This document shows, piece after piece, positions 54,611-64,000 of a stretch of 64,000 nucleotides of DNA (positions are counted from its first letter, which is position 1; the number at the start of each line of letters is the position of its first letter). A model generated the notes under the pieces. That model ran no database searches. It was not told where the DNA came from and saw only the letters and a list, made by a program, of their open reading frames with translations. The position numbers and the translations under genes were made by a program. Origin of the DNA: Nematopogon swammerdamellus (taxonomy: Eukaryota; Arthropoda; Insecta; Lepidoptera; Adelidae); assembly GCA_946902875.1 (NCBI GenBank), contig OX336343.1, forward strand, positions 18,399,596 through 18,463,595, given 5' to 3'.

Positions 54611-55824
54611 ATTTAGGACATGAGTGAAAGACCGACAACGACATGAACAACAATTTCGTCAAAACCCTAAAATTCGCTGTTAAACCATAACATCAACGTT
54701 TTATGTAAACCAATATTTATATATTTGCAGTTGTCCATGGCGAACCACATCGTTAACATAACAGCAACCTTGACTTAGTAAACGACAATCTACGAATGCT
54801 TATAGATGTTAGGACAGATGTCACGAACGCACTACGTACGAGCACTGGCTTACGTGGAATTACTAGAACATACTACCACACTGCTACTAGCTTGTGTTTG
54901 TGACTCATTTATTTATGGTACTATGGGGAGAATACCAATGCGGATAGAACGGCGATTAACCAGGTAATGAGAGCTGATGAGAACTGATAGGAAGAGAATT
55001 GAGAACTCTATGTTTCTCTCAGGAGAAGAAAATTCAATATAGGTAGTTGTACATCTGTGTGAATTTTAGAGTAAATAGCTCTTCAATCCAAGAATATGTA
55101 CTTGAGAAGAAGTGCATAAGAATGGAGAAGAATTTCATTAGAATAAAATTGAGAAGATATTATATAACATATAGGTAAGGGCTGAATAAAAAGGCGAGAT
55201 TTTTTGAGAAGCGGACGAAAAACTAAGTTGACTTGACAAAATGTAATGTACATATTGTAATTGTCTCAATCTTTATTGAGACAGTAAATGCCATTTATTG
55301 TATTTGTTTTATGTTCTAGCGTGTTTACACTAAAACTGAAGAGAGCAGAACTGATAAGAACTCTATAAAAACTGAACATAAGTTATGTTAATTTTATGTT
55401 AGTTATTATAAATGTAAGCCAATAAAAAAAGAATGGTCACTGTCCGATTAATAGTTTCGGAGAAATGCGTGGACATACATACATACTTATATGTACATAC
55501 AAACATACATACAAACATGCGCTTATGAAATTTGGCACACCTGTTTAGAAGCCCACACAGATGAACTTATAGGTACGAATGTTGTGCAATTTCAACGATA
55601 CACACATACGTGTCGAATTGATAATCTCCTTTTTTAAAGTCGGTGAAAAATAGAACTTATAAAAGCTCTATATGAATGTAAGAGGAAAAGAGGACTAAGA
55701 ACAATTGTATGATCTAAAGACAAAAGAACACTTGAAGAAGCATAAACCAATAAGATGACGTTCGTAAAATACTTCCAAATATACAATAGCGATTAGCGGT
55801 TGAGTGCTTACAATCTGTCAATAG

Positions 55825-56076
55825 GTGTCCCGTGATATTTATGGAAATGAGATAACCTTCAAGGTTAGCCAAAGGTTATTAGCGCAGAAAAAAAAACCGC
55901 AAACACTTTTTGTCGATGATCGCATCGTGTTTTTTGTTTCGATCGTTCATTCCATGGAGGAGCAGTGTCAAGGCAAAATGGTGGGAGGAGCTCAATTCAA
56001 TGCGGCCTTAATGGGACAGAAGATCGGTGGCAATTCTGTCAATGTGTTTCTAATGGAAACCATTGAGCGAATTTAA
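55825..56076 (+). CDS. Unrecognised 83-codon ORF
   Basis: An open frame with a mixed, non-repetitive composition (segments such as TFKVSQRLLAQKKKP and MVGGAQFNAALMGQKIGG), preceded by an AG that could serve as an acceptor near 55824. I do not recognise the family. It lies between AT-rich DNA and a SINE-like element at 56150. It may be a decayed gene or element fragment, or chance. Confidence 0.15.
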   Translation: MSRDIYGNEITFKVSQRLLAQKKKPQTLFVDDRIVFFVSIVHSMEEQCQGKMVGGAQFNAALMGQKIGGNSVNVFLMETIERI

Positions 56077-56149
56077 CGAACATTTACAAGTGCCACGATA
56101 ATTAAATACTTTTTTTTAAACTATACTCATAAATTATAGCACACTAAAT

Positions 56150-56322
56150 ACACGTCACACGCTCTATCCCGACAATCGGGGTAAGCAGAATAATCAGTGG
56201 TTGTGCTGCAAGTATTCTTGTAAATTGCAGCACAACACCGACCACCACTTTTAGCAATGAATTGGGACAAGATAACGATCATGCAGCAAGTAAGGCACGA
56301 AGACCCACATGCTGTATGATTT
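56150..56322 (-). repeat. Leader-type SINE-like element, truncated
   Basis: TATCCCGACAATCGGGGTAA, TGGTTGTGCTGCAA and its complement TTGCAGCACAACACC, then ATGCTGTATGA where the element ends. Confidence 0.75.
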
Positions 56323-56930
56323 TTATATGTATGTATATAGCACACTATTGTATAATATATTCGATTATAATATTGAGTTTTAAATGAAAAAAACAGTAAA
56401 TTAACAAGTTCCCTTACGGCTTTCAATACTAATGCAATCGAACTTGAAATCTTAATTGTGATAAAAGTGTGATAAATCTCACCTCAAAACCATTTGGTAC
56501 GTTAAATATTTTACTTTGTATCGAATTTTGTACTCAAGATCCGCGTGCCCGCAGAAACTAATTTTAATATTTAGTTAATTTATAACAACCACAATGTATT
56601 GACAAACTTTTTAAAGAGACACATAGAAATAGGTATGTGTTGTGTAGAAAAGTCGGATACAAATGTTTAGGTACTCTACGCCAAATAGTTTTGAGTTGAT
56701 CGTTCGATACGTACAAGTGGAGGCGCAGAGTAAGCTCTAACAACTAAAACAAAACCCTAGACAAAACCATTCGCGAGGGCATATTAGATAGCGGAAGAAA
56801 AGACATGAACGCTCGATAAAAGCGAAACCCGAAACTGTGATTTTGATCGATTTAAACTTTCCATCCGAAAAATTCCTGACCAATTTTACTCCCTTCTATA
56901 AGTACACCTTACGCATAACTTAAGCACACC
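56323..56930. other. Intergenic, AT-rich, nothing recognised
   Basis: No gene or repeat was recognised. Confidence 0.4.
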
Positions 56931-56934
56931 GACG

Positions 56935-57242
56935 CGGTCAGAACTTTGACGGGTGACCGTCCGTCCGTTCACGTTGACCGTGGTTCGGATTTTGCAAAAA
57001 ACTGTAGAACTGTAGAGATTAACTTTAAAAGGTGTTACCAACCCTCCTGGATTGTTACCACCGCACAGAATTCTCTGTCGAAGCGGCTATGTAAATAGTT
57101 CGTATTTTCCGTCTAGTTCAATGTAGCCGGCACGACCCAAGGGAAGCACTGACACTGCATTCAGTTCACAAAGGCTAGCGTTACGGATTGACATCACGTG
57201 CGTTGAGGTGAGGTAGCCAACCGTGTCAGTTTCAATTTAAAA
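56935..57242 (+). repeat. Composite SINE, old diverged copy
   Basis: GCGGTCAGAACTTTGACGGG, GACCGTGGTTCGGATT, AGCGGCTATGTAAATAGTTC, TCAATGTAGCCGGCACGACC, GTAGCCAACCGTGTCAGTTT. Lacks the A box. Confidence 0.8.
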
Positions 57243-58680
57243 AAAATATTCGACTGTAGCAAACTGGTTGCCATGCAAACTCAATATTCTCAATATGTCA
57301 ATATTCGGCAAAACATTTCCTATCTCATTCGTGATGGTGTGATGGTTGTCACGCCAATATATTGTTATGCAAATTAGGTCACTCCAGACCATGAAGGCGA
57401 CAATAGCTGTGACAACAGATCTTATGCCTCCTAATCTGATAGCCGTAGAAGATGCCATATGCAATTTGAACACTTGTGTAAATCTCGAAAAGAGGCGGCG
57501 GCGGTGGCGTGGCGAGTGTTATTTTAACAATGAAAATACTCATATTATTTTCTTATATATTTTTTTAATACCTATTTAGTCATGCATGACTCACTTCAAC
57601 GTCATTCTTCTTTTTATCAAACGGTGTAATGAATCAATGTTATCGTGATGGTTATGCCTTAGAATAAAAAAAAACTGATAAAGATACATTTCAAACAAGA
57701 GAGAATAATAGTTCGGTCAATAGCTTCTAAATTAACAGAAATGTGAGGAGTACCTAACTGCGAAACATTCCTCAGACAACGGATAGCCCTTGCGTGGAAT
57801 AGCAGTGGAAATGCAGCGAGTGTTTTAGGTACCCTTCGCGGTCATTTCGGAGACAGTTTAAACGAGATTTTTTATATATTATAGTTTTTAGTTAATTGTC
57901 TACTTAGTACCTATTTTTGCTGTTGAATAAATAAATTCACTCTCAGAGTGAATAGCGTCTTCCTTACTTTTCGTACCAAAGCATGGAAAACAGTTTAACG
58001 GCAAAAAGGTATGTATTATACTAAAATTAATTCTTCCTGGCCCTTGTCGCAATAAACGTCAATACACAGACAACTAGTTTCATGGCTCAGTCACATTGTC
58101 TTCAATGAGAACTGGTCGGGATGATTTATGGCTAGAAGGCTCAGGACACGGTTTAATTTTACTATAATAGTATTCAGAATTCAGTGTATCGGAACATAAA
58201 TGGGAAACGTAACTTCGGGAATGCAATGCCATGCACCTACTTTGATGTGACCTCAAAACCTCATCCAAACCGGCCCATCCATTTTGGGGCTACGATGCCA
58301 CAGACAGACAGACAGACTTAGGCGTCAAACTTATAACGCAACTGATATGACAACTTTTTATTTCAAATGTTTTCTTGAACTTACAAGAAATTACATTAAT
58401 AATTTACAGAGTGTTGAGAAATAACAAAATATGACAGCGAGGTACCTACTGGCCGGAATAATAATTTTGTACCAATGCTCGATGGCGGTATGGGGGTGGC
58501 GTCTCTCTTATGTATGATGGTGTAAGGGTGACGTATATACTCGCGATAGCGACACCTACACATCTACAGTCAGCGCGTACGTTCGTGGCCTCCGGCAAGA
58601 ATGAGAGAGTGGAATGTATAGTGTTGTGAATCAATCTCTGAAAGTAATACGAGACCTCTGTTTTATTTATGGCATTAAAT
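57243..58680. other. Intergenic, mostly unrecognised
   Basis: Small open frames only. A retroelement-end scrap (CAAACCGGCCCATCCATTTT, CTACGATGCC, (CAGA)n) lies at 58265-58316. Confidence 0.4.
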
Positions 58681-58687
58681 TATTATA

Positions 58688-58878
58688 ATTTTTTTTTTAT
58701 AGAAACTGACACGGTTGGCTACATCACCTACAACGTTCGTGATGTCAGCCCATAACACCGGGTGAACTAGGTGCCATGTCAGTGCTTCCCCCTTTGATCG
58801 TGCCGGCTACACTGAACTGGTCGGAAAACACAAACTATTTACATAGCCGTTTAGACCGACGTTTCATTCAGTGCGGTG
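58688..58878 (-). repeat. Composite SINE 3' part
   Basis: TATAGAAACTGACACGGTTG, CGTTCGTGATGTCAGCCCAT, GCTTCCCCCTTTGATCGTGC, TGAACTGGTCGGAAAACACA, ACCGACGTTTCATTCAGTG. Diagnostic bases match the 37401/53292 subfamily. Confidence 0.88.
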
Positions 58879-58887
58879 ATATTATCT

Positions 58888-59480
58888 ATACATATAATAA
58901 AATCGTAGAGGTAAGAAAGTCTGTACATTGAATGTATTCGGAAAAAAATTAACCAGGGTGGCTTAAAATGAGATACTGAACATGTTAGAACAGTTTTTAA
59001 AATTTTTGTTTGTTTGTTTGTTTGTCTGTACGCGCATCACGCGAAAACCACTGAACGGAATTAGACGAAACTTTGTATAGTGGCAGTTTATATGCCGGGT
59101 TAACATAATACGTAAAAAAAAATAACAAAAATAAAAAAATATTTACAATTATAAACATTATTGCGCGTTTAAAATCACGTAGTCCAAAGTGCATAATTAT
59201 ATCTTGAGAACTGTCAGCAAATACAATTTGAATAAAATATTCATTCGAAATTTAAAAATAAGTAGATACAACGAAAATGACAGTTCTTCTTTTTTATAAC
59301 TTGAACACAATAGTCTATACATATCTATTCTTTCTATACATAATATCATAAAATCGTAAATGCAAAAATGTCTATTTGTACGCGCATCTCGCAAAAACCA
59401 CTGAACGGAATTTGACGAAACTTTTTATAGTGACAGTGTATATCCCGGATGAACATAATAATTAAAAAATATAATAAAAA
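58888..59480 (+). repeat. Two direct copies of an AAAATCGTA / GTACGCGCATC element
   Basis: GTACGCGCATCACGCGAAAA at about 59029 and GTACGCGCATCTCGCAAAAA at about 59379, each followed by CCACTGAACGGAATT, GACGAAACTTT and AACATAATA. Each copy is preceded by an ATAAAATCGTA start. Confidence 0.75.
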
Positions 59481-59648
59481 TCACGTAATCCAAAGTAAAG
59501 GTAAAAAACTATTTTAAATGTCATGTTGACAACGGAGAACTGTCATCTCGACGTGAGCTGGCCGGTGACAAATTGTTTGATAAATAAATATAATAATTGA
59601 AAGTCGAAGTTATGTCGCTGTCATTGGTGCAATAAAATTTATATATCT

Positions 59649-61182
59649 GTTGCCCGCGGCTTCGCTCGCGTGAAATTCGTATTTAAAAAAAAGAAAGTAA
59701 GTAACTAAAGGCGGGCCCGAAGGCTGATCTGCGCTCACGTAAACGATATTCTTTCTCGATGAAAGTAACTAAGGGGAGGCGGAAGGCGGAGCTGAGTTCA
59801 GGAAGAAGAAAAACATTCTTGAAGAAAGTAAGTAACTAAGGGCGAGGCCGAAGGCCGAGCTCTATTCTGGAAGACCATAAACCTCCTCGAAGAAAGTAAG
59901 TAACTATGGGCGAGGCCGCAGGCCGAGCTGCGTTCAGGAAGAAGCTAAACCATCTTGAAGAAAGTAAGCAACTAAGGCGAGGCCGAAGGCCGAGCTACGT
60001 TCGGATAATTGAAAAACCATCTCGAAGAAAGCAAGTAACTAAGGGCGAGGCCGAAGGCCGAGCTGCGTTCAGGAAGAAGCTAAACCATCTTGAAGAAAGT
60101 AAGCAACTAAGGCGAGGCCGAAGGCCGAGCTACGTTCTGACAAATGATAAACCATCTCAAAGAAAGCAAGTAACTAAGGGCGAGGCCGAAGGTCGAGCTG
60201 CGTTCAGGAAGAAGCTAAACCATCTCGAATAAAGTTAATTAATATTAAGATTGAGTTAATTTAATTTAAGTTTTATTATAAAGTCCACGCTTCTAACGGC
60301 AAATATACCGTGCATCCTAGAACCTCGCGGTTATTCCCGGCTGGATGGAAAGATGCCCGATGCTATCACCTTAGTGCCATGGACTAAGGGTAGTTCTTTG
60401 ATGTGGGACGCCACTTTTGTTCTCACATTGGCTCCAAGTCACGTTAGGACATCTTCAAGAGCGGCTGGCGCGGCCGAGGCTGGGGCGGAGAGCCTCAAAC
60501 GCAGCAAATATAGAAATATAATTCAAGATTTCGAATTTGTTGCGTTTGCGGTTGAAACCCTCGGTCCGTGGAGCAGTGAAGCCAAAAGAGGCTTGAGCTG
60601 GTTGACGCAACTGGTGTCCCGTCATCAAGGGCTTATGTACTTCATTCAAAAGGTTAGCCTTGCCATCCAGCGGGGTAATGCCGCAAGTGCTCTAAGAACA
60701 TTTGAAAATGCCCGTTGTGATAGTTATTTTAATGTTTGTTAGGTAGGTTTAATTCTTTAGTTATTAATATTACTTTTTTATTTTGATGAAATAAATAGAT
60801 TGAGTAAACGATATTATATTCTATCGAAGAAAGGAAGTCTTTAAGGGCGAGGCCCGAAGGCGGAAGAGGGTTTTTGGTTTACCTGAACGCAGCTCGGCCT
60901 TCGGCCTCGCACTGAGTTCCTTCCTTTCTTCCAGAAGGTTTATCGTCTTCCTGAACGCAGCTCGGCCTTCGGCCTCGCCCTTACTTACTTCCTTTATTTG
61001 AGAAAGATTTATCGTTTACCTGAAAGCAGCTCGGCCTTCGGCCTCGCCCTTAGTTAGTTACTTTCTTTAAGAAGGTTTATCGATTACCTGAACGCAGCTC
61101 GGCCTTCGGCCTCGCCCTTAGTTACTTACATTCTTCTTTGGAATACGAATTTCACGCGAGCGGAGCCGCGGGCTCAGCTAGT
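59649..61182. mobile_element. 1.5-kb unit with inverted ends and inverted GAGGCCGAAGGCCGAG arrays
   Basis: The left edge GCCCGCGGCTTCGCTCGCGT, GAAATTCGTATT (59651-59682) is mirrored at 61140-61173. Left array (59705-60235): eight 66-68-bp units in direct orientation, the later ones alternating in a two-unit (about 134-bp) pattern. Right array (about 60888-61135): four units inverted. Between them lies a LINE coding fragment (60300-60745). Frames through the arrays are artefacts. Confidence 0.75.
60300..60745 (+). pseudogene. LINE C-terminal coding remnant inside the inverted unit
   Basis: The open frame reads MPDAITLVPWTKG, WDATFVLTLAPSHV, FVAFAVETLGPWSSEAKRG and VSLAIQRGNAASALRTF, the C-terminal segment following the reverse transcriptase in several insect non-LTR elements. 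The ORF is open to TAG at 60740 but lacks the catalytic reverse-transcriptase core. A related, more broken copy is at 47150-47480. Confidence 0.75.
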
Positions 61183-61872
61183 TTATCTAATAAGGTTTTA
61201 TTGCGTGGTTGAAGTACGAAGACAAAACAGGGATAATCGTTTAAAGATCTATCGGCCTCCGCCCGCAGAGGCCACGAACGTGCGCGCTAACAGTACACAT
61301 CCCTCCACCACCACCGCTAGCAGACAGACAATAGCTGTCACTGTTGACATAACCGTACAATAACTCTGCTACAAATAAAAACATCCACGACAGGTAGCGA
61401 TAAACACCCGCTTTATTACAAAGCAAACATGCAGTCACACACGCATCCATTGTACAAACTATATGTTACACCTATATACAAGTACTCTTCGAAATATCGC
61501 CACAATTTTTAAGTTTAAATTAAAATAATATAAATAGGTATCAGGTGGTACATTTATCAACTCGGCAACAGACAGCAATGCAATCGCCGGCGTATTTGGG
61601 AGCGAACGTTCAAGTTTACACCGATCTGTATGTAAAAGAAAGTTGGATAGCAGCTAATGTCTGAAATTATGAAACCTCGCATGTTCCTTCAAGTCTGCTC
61701 CGTGACGAGCTCGAGCGAGAGTTCGACTTCGGTAAAGTATTATGCTATTGGTGGAATGTTATGTTCCGAATTGCGCAGGCGTGGCCTTTAGCGGCAGAGG
61801 ATCGAGTTTGGGTGCGGCGGAGGCTGCGGCGATGACATCTCGCCGGCATTGTTTAGCGGCCCTAGAGTAGAG
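61183..61872. other. Intergenic, nothing recognised
   Basis: No gene or repeat was recognised in this stretch downstream (relative to transcription) of the yellow-family gene. Confidence 0.4.
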
Positions 61873-61880
61873 GCATCTAT

Positions 61881-62195
61881 CTAGAACGATTAAAAAGGTA
61901 TGGACCCCGAACCCTATCCTCGTCAGCGTATCACGATATAAGTAAAAGCATACTTGTTTCATTGGACGGTCGCGCGCTGGACCGTCAGTCTGTCATCGGC
62001 TGCGTTCGCAAAAACCTGTTTAAAATGCCCCCATGCTCTATGTTTACGTGTTAAAACACTTCAGCCAAGTTTAGTGTGCACAATAGTGGAATATCTTATC
62101 ATCGGTAAGTACACTCCGCTCCCCGCAACCCGGCGACGCTAGTTCTCATACAAGCATTTGACTGTCAGGCGTCCATACCTTTTTTATCGTTCTAG
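61881..62195. mobile_element. Non-autonomous DNA transposon with 8-bp TSD
   Basis: GCATCTAT is duplicated at 61873-61880 and 62196-62203. Inverted ends CTAGAACGATTAAAAAGGTA and (complement) CTAGAACGATAAAAAAGGTA extend through TGGAC. The length is 315 bp. An 8-bp TSD is compatible with hAT, P or Merlin, but the CTAGAACG terminus is not typical of hAT. It lies 305 bp beyond the stop codon of the yellow-family gene. Confidence 0.9.
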
Positions 62196-62499
62196 GCATC
62201 TATGGTAGAGCCGGTATCTCTATCTATTGCGTGCGCAGCTAATGCGGCCCCGTGCTGCTGGGTAAAGGTCGCGCCTCTACTCCTGCTCGACCGTCAATAA
62301 ATAAACATACAATAATGACTACCTAGCATACGTATGTCACAAAGACCTTACGCGGTCTAATGGTAACTCGACTTATTTGGTAACACTTCGCTGTAGTCCG
62401 AGCGCGTTCACTAGACATGTGCGTGCGGCAAACCGAGGCGTGCGAGTGCGGAGTCGGGCGCGCCGGCCGCCGGGCGCCGGCGCCGGCGCCGCGCGTCCA

Positions 62500-63843
62500 C
62501 TAGGCCAGCAGCTGCGCCACCAGCAGCAGCAGCGCCGAGCCGCTCAGCGCCGCCGCCGCCCTCGCCGCGCCAGAGCCGGAGGGATTCACGTCCACCGCCA
62601 GCAGATCCGCGTACACATAGCTCTTGGAGCCCGTGTGCGACTTGAGAATCCTATAGTTGACCTCGTCGGGGTTCACCTTGTTCACGACGAAGTTGTAGAG
62701 TCGATTGATGACGACGTACACGTTGCCGGAGTCGTCGAACGCGAAGCGGTCCACCCACTGGATGTAGTTGGGGTCGCGCGCGATAGTCCGCTGCCCGGTG
62801 CGGAAGTCGGTCGACGTGTTCCATTCGGCGATCGTCGCGTTACCGACGAGCCCGAAGTAAAGCACGCCGGCGGAGTCCATCTTCATGCCGTCCGTCTGCG
62901 AGGCCTTGGTGCCGACGTCGCGGACGTAGGGTCTGAGCGCGCCGGTTCCGGCGGACGCGAGCGACTCGTTTCTCAGCACGGACGCGTTCACCGCGTACAG
63001 GTGGAAACTGGAGAGCGGGCAGAAGTAAACGGTGCGTTCAGAGGAGCCGCCGGCGGCCGGCGTCGGCGGGCCGAGCGCGATGCCGTCGATGTTGACCGGC
63101 AGGTTGACGTTGGTTCCGTTGATGCGGAAGCTCGACGCGAACGCGACGGAAGTCATCGTCTGCGAATCGCGCAGCTTCCACGACTTCTTATCGCTGCGGC
63201 GGAACACCACGATGCCGGGGTCGACGGCGCTGTTGTCGGTGATGTAGGCGTAGTCGCCATCGCGGTTGTCGACGACGAGATCGTTCAGGTAGCTCATGTT
63301 GGAGGAGACGACGCTCGGCGGGAACGGAATGCGCTCCATTGTGTTTTTGCCGGACTTGAGATCGATGAGAACGAGAGACGGCGGGCACTTGGCGTTCGGC
63401 TCCGGAGTCATAGTGCCGATGCGGCCGTTGTCGATAATCCACAGCACGCCGTTGCGGTCCACCTCAACGTTCTGCACAAACTGCAGCGCCGCACAGTTTC
63501 CGACTTCGTTCATCTCCCAGCTCGGGAACGGGCGCAGCTTCGGCGCCGTGTCGGTCTGCGTTGTCGAGATCTGCGCGAGCGTCGCCGGCACGCCGTCCAG
63601 CATGCGCGGCAGCGTCAGGAACAGGTTTCCTCCGTAGTAGTTTATCCCAGAGATTAGAACGTTCCTCGGGACGTATGCGTTCGTATTTAGCGCCGCTTCG
63701 CGATCGCTGGAGGAGCGCCATTCGAAGTCGATCGCGCTCCATTCGTAGATAACGCGGAACTGTTCTCGTTTCTGTTGCGTCGAGTTCTGCGCGGAGACCG
63801 CGGCGGTGGCGGCGAGGAGCACCAGCAGGGCTAGAGCGGCCAT
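62500..63843 (-). CDS. Yellow / major royal jelly family protein, secreted
   Basis: A 447-codon uninterrupted frame from ATG at 63843 to TAG at 62500. Residues 1-18 form a signal peptide (cleavage after SA, before QNST). The MRJP/Yellow domain fills most of the rest. Recognisable blocks include NGVLWIIDNGR (about 150), LNDLVVDNRDGDYAYITDNS (about 207), DGIALGPP, VYFCPLSSFHLYAV (about 284), QTDGMKMDSAGVLYFGLVGN (about 327) and WVDRFAFDDSGNVYVV (about 377). Several N-glycosylation sequons are present. The last about 28 residues (SGSGAARAAAAL, then a Leu-rich stretch) look like a GPI-anchor signal. Family members act in cuticle pigmentation and sclerotisation or as dopachrome-conversion enzymes, but the paralogue cannot be named by eye. 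Length is normal. The ATG has an acceptable context (ACGATGG). Codons are GC-rich compared with the surroundings. A 426-codon antisense frame is a shadow. Confidence 0.95.
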   Translation of the reverse strand: MAALALLVLLAATAAVSAQNSTQQKREQFRVIYEWSAIDFEWRSSSDREAALNTNAYVPRNVLISGINYYGGNLFLTLPRMLDGVPATLAQISTTQTDTAPKLRPFPSWEMNEVGNCAALQFVQNVEVDRNGVLWIIDNGRIGTMTPEPNAKCPPSLVLIDLKSGKNTMERIPFPPSVVSSNMSYLNDLVVDNRDGDYAYITDNSAVDPGIVVFRRSDKKSWKLRDSQTMTSVAFASSFRINGTNVNLPVNIDGIALGPPTPAAGGSSERTVYFCPLSSFHLYAVNASVLRNESLASAGTGALRPYVRDVGTKASQTDGMKMDSAGVLYFGLVGNATIAEWNTSTDFRTGQRTIARDPNYIQWVDRFAFDDSGNVYVVINRLYNFVVNKVNPDEVNYRILKSHTGSKSYVYADLLAVDVNPSGSGAARAAAALSGSALLLLVAQLLA

Positions 63844-64000
63844 CGTAAGGCCCGCAGCAGCTGGGAGCGGACGTCGGCTGGCGGGGCGAAGGGTCGCGGA
63901 TGTGTACGTACAGGTTCGCGGAGAAGCGCTCGGGCCGAGCGAAGCGTGCGTCTCGCACGGTGCTGGTGGATAGACTGGCAGGGCGGACTAATCGCGTGAC
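63844..64000 (-). promoter_or_regulatory. 5' leader / upstream region of the yellow-family gene
   Basis: GC-rich sequence immediately before the start codon, continuing to the window edge. No TATA box or clear initiator was seen. It is most likely 5' UTR, with the promoter or a 5' exon beyond the window. Confidence 0.35.

Noticed and set aside
59906..60232. A 108-codon ORF with repeated RAAFRKKLNHLEESKQ
   Set aside because: Frame through the GAGGCCGAAGGCCGAG tandem array; not a protein.
62377..63657. A 426-codon ORF on the + strand
   Set aside because: Antisense of the GC-rich yellow-family gene; Arg/Val/Asp-rich shadow with no domain.

Overview
The window looks like nuclear DNA of an insect, most likely a lepidopteran (moth or butterfly). 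Two recognisable protein genes sit at its edges. Everything between them is AT-rich, intron/intergenic-like DNA packed with SINEs, decayed LINEs, DNA-transposon remnants, fold-back elements and satellites of the kind common in lepidopteran assemblies. There are no operons, ribosome-binding sites, CRISPR arrays or phage genes. The lepidopteran assignment is inference from repeat style, not a database match.

Left edge (1-603, + strand): the last two coding exons of a cytohesin-type Arf guanine-nucleotide exchange factor (steppke), joined by a phase-consistent GT-AG intron. They encode the end of the PH domain and the basic C-terminal tail. Right edge (62500-63843, - strand): a complete uninterrupted 447-codon gene for a secreted Yellow/major royal jelly family protein with a possible GPI-anchor tail. 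One intact tRNA-Val(TAC) gene lies at 7818-7890 (- strand). No other convincing protein-coding gene was found. Two weak candidates (7416-7583 and 55825-56076) are listed with low confidence.

Middle (about 1-62 kb): (a) many copies of a composite SINE whose head joins a tRNA-like A box, a stretch closely resembling the 5S rRNA internal control region, and a tRNA-like B box. Some copies carry an extra 90-bp leader. A second SINE with a tRNA-Ser-like head shares its central body. (b) A 6.2-kb satellite island (21.97-28.19 kb) built from a 107-109-bp satellite in three blocks, the last inverted, around a second satellite with an exact 100-bp period. (c) Nested DNA transposons with readable target-site duplications: a hAT-type element inside a fold-back element (42.1-42.7 kb), another hAT-type element at 53.9-54.6 kb, an 8-bp-TSD element at 61.88-62.20 kb, and a TTAA-flanked element at 41.12-41.67 kb. 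(d) RTE-like and other LINE 3' ends, one with an 11-bp TSD, and Tc1/mariner transposase remnants. (e) Two nearly perfect long hairpins (9427-9582 and 47548-47727). (f) Simple repeats, including a roughly 285-bp pentanucleotide tract that grows out of a LINE tail.

The two edge genes have no evident functional link. Their distance apart reflects repeat expansion. The most notable content is the modular SINE system, the satellite island and the long hairpins.
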